Below are positions 6,971-10,337 of a stretch of DNA of 10,337 nucleotides, in pieces (position 1 is the stretch's first letter; every line of letters begins with the position of its first letter). Below the pieces are notes generated by a model. It was not told the DNA's origin and did no database searches. It worked only from the letters and a program-made list of their open reading frames with translations. Origin of the DNA: an uncultured Chlorobiaceae bacterium (GTDB lineage Bacteria; Bacteroidota; Chlorobiia; Chlorobiales; Chlorobiaceae); NCBI GenBank assembly GCA_903917955.1, contig CAIXCO010000001.1, positions 1 to 10,337 of the forward strand, given 5' to 3'. The translations under genes were made by a program, and so were the position numbers.

Positions 6971-6976
6971 GAGGAG
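6971..6976 (+). promoter_or_regulatory. strong Shine-Dalgarno sequence of the YvlD-like gene
   Basis: GAGGAG lies 6 bases before the ATG at 6983, which is close to ideal spacing. It fixes the start of the small membrane protein and stands out because most genes in the window have no such site. Confidence 0.8.
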
Positions 6977-6982
6977 ACGATA

Positions 6983-7321
6983 ATGCACATTCTGATTCAA
7001 TGGCTGATCAATGCTGTCGCGGTCTATGGGGCCGCATACCTGCTTGACGGCATTCGCATAAAAAGTTTTGGTGCGGCGATGCTTGTGGCGCTGGTGCTTG
7101 GTCTTGTCAACACTGTTGTGCGGCCAGTGCTGGTTTTTTTTTCAATACCCTTCATCATTGTGACGCTGGGGCTTTTTTTGCTCGTCATCAACGCCGTTCT
7201 TCTGCAATTTGCAGCAATGCTTGTCAACGGATTTTCCATTGACAACTTTGGATGGGCCATCGCGGGCTCAATGGTCATCACTGTCATTTCCTGGGTATTG
7301 AGTTCCCTTTTCAATAACTGA
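6983..7321 (+). CDS. small membrane protein, YvlD / phage holin family 4 (PF04020-like)
   Basis: This 112-residue, very hydrophobic protein has about four membrane segments, at residues 3-21, 30-52, 55-80 and 88-109. The family signature is visible as LVNTVVRPVL (41-50), with the conserved asparagine and arginine, followed by the TLGLFLLVINAV stretch at 61-72. Length and helix number match the YvlD/DUF360 group, annotated as phage holin family 4 superfamily, which is widespread in bacteria outside prophages. Its function is unknown; a role at the membrane is all that can be said. No phage gene lies nearby, so a lytic holin role is unlikely. The start is fixed by the GAGGAG site. It follows radA after 112 bp that contain a repeat hairpin, so it probably has its own promoter. 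It converges with bchU on a shared hairpin. Confidence 0.88.
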   Translation: MHILIQWLINAVAVYGAAYLLDGIRIKSFGAAMLVALVLGLVNTVVRPVLVFFSIPFIIVTLGLFLLVINAVLLQFAAMLVNGFSIDNFGWAIAGSMVITVISWVLSSLFNN

Positions 7322-7329
7322 ACAGTTGA

Positions 7330-7366
7330 AACATCCCGACAACTTCAAAAAAGTTGCCGGGATGTT
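7330..7366. terminator. hairpin between convergent YvlD-like gene and bchU
   Basis: The arms 7330-7345 (AACATCCCGACAACTT) and 7351-7366 (AAGTTGCCGGGATGTT) form a 16-bp stem with a 5-base loop, CAAAA. In RNA from the plus strand there is one A-C mismatch; in RNA from the minus strand the same position is a G-U pair, so the stem is unbroken. It begins 6 bases after the bchU stop and 8 bases after the YvlD-like stop. Neither side has a clean T tract. Its position between two convergent genes supports a two-way terminator, more stable for bchU. Confidence 0.7.
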
Positions 7367-7372
7367 GGTTCA

Positions 7373-8389
7373 TCACGCCTTTACCGCTTCACAAAAGAGG
7401 TGACCGTATTTTCTTACAACCCGGACGTCACTGAAACCAATCGATTCAAGAATATCCTTGTAGGTACTCTGCGTCTTGAATCCAAGGAATGAAAACGGCA
7501 TCCCTGCGCCAAGAATATAGTGGCTCAAATAATCGAAATTCGGGTTTTCAGGATCATCAATAATCATGTCCAAAATGATCAGCCTGCCGCCCGCCGGAAG
7601 AGCGTCCCAGGCTTTTTTGCACATCATGAGGGTCACCTGCTCATTGGCCGAATACAAGATCCGACAGAACATGACCGCGTCAGCCTCGGGATATGCATCT
7701 CTGTACATATCCACAGCAGAACCCCGAAGGCGATCAGAAACCCCTTTTTCACAGGCATTTTCGTTTACCAGTTCAACAGCGCCTGGCAGATTCAAAATGG
7801 TGGAATCAAGCTGAGGGAACTTTTTTAAAAGAGCAACTGAAATATCACCGATACCACCCCCGACATCCACAAGTGTTTTGGCGGTTGAAAGGTCGGCCTC
7901 TTCAAGCAACAACATTATGACAAAATGGGCATTGCTGCGGTGCATCTCCTCAAAATAGAGATTGTCTTCACGTGTTACAGGAGGATAGACAACATCCGTC
8001 TTGAAATTCATCTCTCCGCGGACGGCATCGGCTATTTTCAAATAAAAATTGTCAGAAAGGGTTGCCATCGCCTTTGCCAACGGTATCATGTAAAGATTAG
8101 GGTGCGCATCGTTCGGCACAAACATTTTTTTTGTAAACGAGGTGAGACTCCATTTGCCATCCTCCAGTGATATCACCCCCATTTGCCGCAGAGCCTCAAG
8201 CAGCATGGTGATGCGAGTTGGGATCGCACCGACACACTCAGCAAGTGATACTGTATCTTTTGCTTCGTCAGCAAGGTGGGTAAAAAGATCAAGTTCAAGG
8301 GCCGCCTTAAAACAGCCGCACTCTACAAGACCTTTAAAAATAAGTTCGTTAGCTCTGTGACTCTGTTGCAGTAATTCGTTGTTTTCCAT
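7373..8389 (-). CDS. bchU: bacteriochlorophyllide C-20 methyltransferase BchU
   Basis: BchU transfers a methyl group from S-adenosylmethionine to C-20 of the chlorin ring, converting the bacteriochlorophyll d series into the c (or e) series, the light-harvesting pigments that self-assemble in chlorosomes. From the ATG at 8389 the product is 338 residues, the length I recall for the Chlorobaculum tepidum enzyme, and much of the sequence matches it from memory. An N-terminal helical dimerisation domain (about 1-100) precedes a Rossmann-type methyltransferase domain with the SAM-binding loop DVGGGIGDIS at 175-184 and LNLPGA at 199-204. Y246 (RILYSANEQ) and H290 (DYLSHYILGAG) fall exactly at the positions implicated in catalysis in the tepidum structure. 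The frame is open to 8437, but the extra 16 residues are hydrophobic and not part of the family. There is no Shine-Dalgarno sequence. The arsA-like gene lies 133 bp upstream on the same strand. Confidence 0.95.
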   Translation of the reverse strand: MENNELLQQSHRANELIFKGLVECGCFKAALELDLFTHLADEAKDTVSLAECVGAIPTRITMLLEALRQMGVISLEDGKWSLTSFTKKMFVPNDAHPNLYMIPLAKAMATLSDNFYLKIADAVRGEMNFKTDVVYPPVTREDNLYFEEMHRSNAHFVIMLLLEEADLSTAKTLVDVGGGIGDISVALLKKFPQLDSTILNLPGAVELVNENACEKGVSDRLRGSAVDMYRDAYPEADAVMFCRILYSANEQVTLMMCKKAWDALPAGGRLIILDMIIDDPENPNFDYLSHYILGAGMPFSFLGFKTQSTYKDILESIGFSDVRVVRKYGHLFCEAVKA

Positions 8390-8522
8390 ACTAAAAAAAA
8401 CGACTAAAGATGTTAAAAGAAAAAATTTATTGAGCAAGCTTCAAGGCACTCCTGAACGGCAAAGCCTTCCACGAAATCGCACGGTTAACTTGTGTTGGCT
8501 TTCACTGGTTGTACAGGGTCGA
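8390..8522 (-). promoter_or_regulatory. bchU upstream region
   Basis: This 133-bp gap on the minus strand separates the arsA-like stop from the bchU ATG. Its bchU-proximal 45 bases are AT-rich with T runs (minus-strand AATTTTTTCTTTT and GTTTTTTTTAG). TTGCTC followed 16 bases later by TAACAT is the best promoter-like pair I found, at 3/6 and 4/6 matches. A 5-bp stem with a bulge near 8431-8445, followed by a T-rich stretch, could be a weak terminator for the arsA-like gene. Neither is convincing; the length simply allows bchU its own promoter. Confidence 0.3.
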
Positions 8523-9746
8523 TCAATTGAGTGTCTTGTTCTTCTGCTGTGTCATCCGTGACTCTTTATGATGATTCATATCGAAGGGGATGTGCAGCCA
8601 TTTGTCCTTGAAAACGGCCTCTCCCGGTTCAAGCCCGGTCAGGCTGATCGGAAGAGTGATAATCTTGCGCTGGTTGCCGATATGCACAAAAAGTTCATCA
8701 CCGGTTACCCATACGTCAATATCCACAGGATTGGCAAACATGAGCTTCAACTGCACCTCATAGACATCGCCGTTGCGGACAAACTTTATTGGCGGCTCGT
8801 CATACATCATCCGGGAAGGATCGCTGTCGCCGTACATATCTTTGGCAAATAGCTCAAGTGCCTTGATTCCGACAATCTCCTGCTCATACATTCTCAGTTT
8901 CACAACAGGAAGAGGCGAAAAACCCTCTTCGATCTCTCCAAGATACTTCTGCTGAATCGTCTTCCAGTTCTCCAGATAACCACTCTTCTCCTTTGTATCA
9001 AGCAGTCTGTTGACCAGTACCATATCAACCTTGAAGCCATACAGGTTCAGATAGGTCAAGGCACGCATGGTCTCCTTGATCGACATTTTCTCTGCATTCA
9101 TGACCAGTCGAACCGTCGATTTACTATTATCCGTTAATATCTCGCGAATACCTTCAAGCTCATCAAAAACCTGGTCAACCGAATCAAGGGCATCTTCAGG
9201 CGGGATATATTGCGCAATTTTATCCGACATTTTAGAAAGAGGCTTGCCGAGCGGCCGAACAATGTATTTTGAAACATTTTTGATTGCCTTCACTCCCCAC
9301 GAAAGTGTATCAGGAAGGGAGAGAAGCCGCAAAGTCTCGCCAGTCGGTGCCGTATCAAGGACGAGCACGTCATAATTTCCGGAGTTTTTATAGCGTTTTA
9401 TCCTCAGAAGTGAAAAAAGCTCTTCCATACCGGGCAGGATAGCCATTTCATCGGCTACAACTCCCGACATGCCCTGTGCCAGGAATATTCCGTTGTAAAA
9501 TTTCTGAACGGCAGACCAGTTCTTCTTCAAGTCAACATAAGGATTGACTTCAACAGCATAAAGATTTTCCCTGATTTTGGTCGGTTCGGCACCAAGAGGC
9601 AGGTTAAACGAATCCGACAGACTATGTGCCGGATCGGTTGAAAGGATGAGGGTTCGATAGCCCAGTTGCGACAATCGGACAGCCGTCGCCGCAGAAACAC
9701 TGGTCTTGCCCACCCCACCTTTGCCTGTAAAAGTCAAAATACGCAT
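8523..9746 (-). CDS. ArsA/Get3-type ATPase with C-terminal HSP20-like domain
   Basis: The 407-residue product is a SIMIBI-class ATPase. It has the deviant Walker A GKGGVGKT (8-15) with signature lysine K9, switch I STDPAHSLSDSF (36-47) and switch II DTAPTGETLRLL (131-142). The methionine- and leucine-rich middle part (about 90-185) is where Get3 relatives bind hydrophobic helices. Residues from about 318 to 390 look like the ArsA HSP20-like beta domain, with paired LHIPF/LFVHIG-like strands; the last 15 residues are polar and probably disordered. There is no cysteine anywhere, so the arsenite-binding cysteines of true ArsA pumps and the CxxC zinc motif of eukaryotic Get3 are both absent. Databases usually call such genes arsenite-transporting ATPase, but a chaperone or membrane-protein-targeting role is more likely. 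The ATG at 9746 gives the standard MRILTFTGKGG start; a TTG at 9749 just precedes it. No arsenic-resistance gene is nearby. Confidence 0.9.
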   Translation of the reverse strand: MRILTFTGKGGVGKTSVSAATAVRLSQLGYRTLILSTDPAHSLSDSFNLPLGAEPTKIRENLYAVEVNPYVDLKKNWSAVQKFYNGIFLAQGMSGVVADEMAILPGMEELFSLLRIKRYKNSGNYDVLVLDTAPTGETLRLLSLPDTLSWGVKAIKNVSKYIVRPLGKPLSKMSDKIAQYIPPEDALDSVDQVFDELEGIREILTDNSKSTVRLVMNAEKMSIKETMRALTYLNLYGFKVDMVLVNRLLDTKEKSGYLENWKTIQQKYLGEIEEGFSPLPVVKLRMYEQEIVGIKALELFAKDMYGDSDPSRMMYDEPPIKFVRNGDVYEVQLKLMFANPVDIDVWVTGDELFVHIGNQRKIITLPISLTGLEPGEAVFKDKWLHIPFDMNHHKESRMTQQKNKTLN

Positions 9747-9823
9747 CAACTATAGTTTGGCGTTATTGGTAAAGACGAGAAAATGCAGAGCCCCACTGAA
9801 TGGAATACAACGAGAGAACATGT

Positions 9824-10337
9824 TTACCGTTTTGCACTATCCTCAGCAACCGGCGCCTCTGTCGCAATCGCTATTGCCTCTTCACGTTTTTTAAGCAGCA
9901 GCGCTGCAAAGGGATGGTGTTTATTCCCCTGAATGTTCAACGGCAGCGCCACTTTCTGGAAGAGTTCATTTTCAAGCACCCAAGGCTCTTCATGTTCCAC
10001 CCAGGTCACAAAGGCATTTTTTTCCATCCAGGAGTTCAGCCACTGCTCTCCCTGGGGGGTTAATGTCATTTTTTTGCCACTGCCGACTCTTCTCAGTGGA
10101 AAATGGCTCTCCGGAGCGAGCAGAATGCCCAGCGAACGTCGCAAGGTTGATTTATCAGCATTCCCCTGAAAATGGTAACGAACCCTTTGCTGGAGCGTTT
10201 GAGTTGCGTCCGGTTTGCTTTTTTTATCCGGTGAACTTCCCACATAGAGCAAGCTCAACCCTTCATGCGTAAGGCACCCCTCAACCGGGACGCCATTCGG
10301 CACCTCTTTGAAAAACCACGCATAAATGCCGTGTACC
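9824..10337 (-). CDS. GIY-YIG domain protein, N-terminus cut by window edge
   Basis: The minus-strand frame is open from the right edge to a TAA at 9824, giving 170 residues. A GTG at 10303 could be a start, but the sequence before it, VHGIYAWFFKEVP, holds the first half of the GIY-YIG motif, so the true start lies outside the window. Numbering from the first whole codon, GIY is at 3-5 and the second half, LYVG, at 30-33. R51 or R53 with H55 lies in the following helix, E122 or E124 in WVLENELF is the likely metal-binding glutamate, and N134/N138 in LPLNIQGN fits the late conserved asparagine. The catalytic set therefore looks complete. GIY-YIG folds cut DNA in repair, restriction and homing enzymes. 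This one has no visible extra domain, so its target is unknown. The tail after about 150 is charged. It is 77 bp upstream of the arsA-like gene on the same strand. Confidence 0.75.
   Translation of the reverse strand, partial: VHGIYAWFFKEVPNGVPVEGCLTHEGLSLLYVGSSPDKKSKPDATQTLQQRVRYHFQGNADKSTLRRSLGILLAPESHFPLRRVGSGKKMTLTPQGEQWLNSWMEKNAFVTWVEHEEPWVLENELFQKVALPLNIQGNKHHPFAALLLKKREEAIAIATEAPVAEDSAKR

Noticed and set aside
6983..7321. Prophage remnant suggested by the phage-holin family name
   Set aside because: This family is common in chromosomes outside phages, and no lysin, integrase or structural phage gene is near.
8461..8502. AAAGCC/GGCTTT inverted repeat downstream of the arsA-like gene
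   Set aside because: The arms are 6 bp with a 30-base loop and no T tract directly after; this could arise by chance.
8523..9746. Arsenic-resistance operon
   Set aside because: The ATPase has no cysteine and there is no arsB, arsC, arsD or arsR nearby.
9747..9755. TATAGT as a -10 box for the arsA-like gene
   Set aside because: It ends only 2 bases before the ATG, which would put the transcription start inside the coding region, and no -35 match is present.

Overview
The window reads as a chromosomal housekeeping segment from a green sulfur bacterium (Chlorobi, family Chlorobiaceae). The strongest clue is an intact bchU, the bacteriochlorophyllide C-20 methyltransferase of chlorosome pigment synthesis. 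Base composition looks near-balanced by eye, and most genes lack a clear Shine-Dalgarno sequence, which agrees with the Bacteroidetes/Chlorobi group. I cannot name a species from this sequence alone.

Left block (1-4419, minus strand). Read 5' to 3', the genes are a DUF3109 cysteine-cluster protein, rpoN (sigma-54), hslV (protease) and hslU (its ATPase). The DUF3109 and rpoN genes overlap by 8 bp, and hslV starts within 3 bp of the rpoN stop, so these genes look co-transcribed. A strong hairpin follows hslU. Beyond it lies the N-terminal part of aroQ (type II 3-dehydroquinate dehydratase), cut by the left edge of the window.

Middle block (4606-7321, plus strand). folD (one-carbon/folate metabolism) and radA (recombination ATPase) are separated by 6 bp. 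radA ends inside a roughly 70-bp array of TCAGTTG-like units that folds into an 18-bp hairpin. A small four-helix membrane protein of the YvlD / phage-holin-4 superfamily follows, with one of the two clear ribosome binding sites in the window. The 186-bp gap between the DUF3109 gene and folD must hold the divergent promoters.

Right block (7330-10337, minus strand). A shared hairpin separates the YvlD-like gene from the convergent bchU. Upstream of bchU on the same strand are an ArsA/Get3-type ATPase with a C-terminal HSP20-like domain and no cysteine at all, and then a GIY-YIG domain protein cut by the right edge.

No rRNA, tRNA, insertion sequence, CRISPR array, prophage or toxin/defence cassette is visible, and no stretch longer than 300 bases lacks a gene. 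I see no clearly new system. The items most worth a second look are the repeat array built into the end of radA, the cysteine-free ArsA-like ATPase beside bchU, the DUF3109-rpoN overlap, and the general lack of Shine-Dalgarno sequences.
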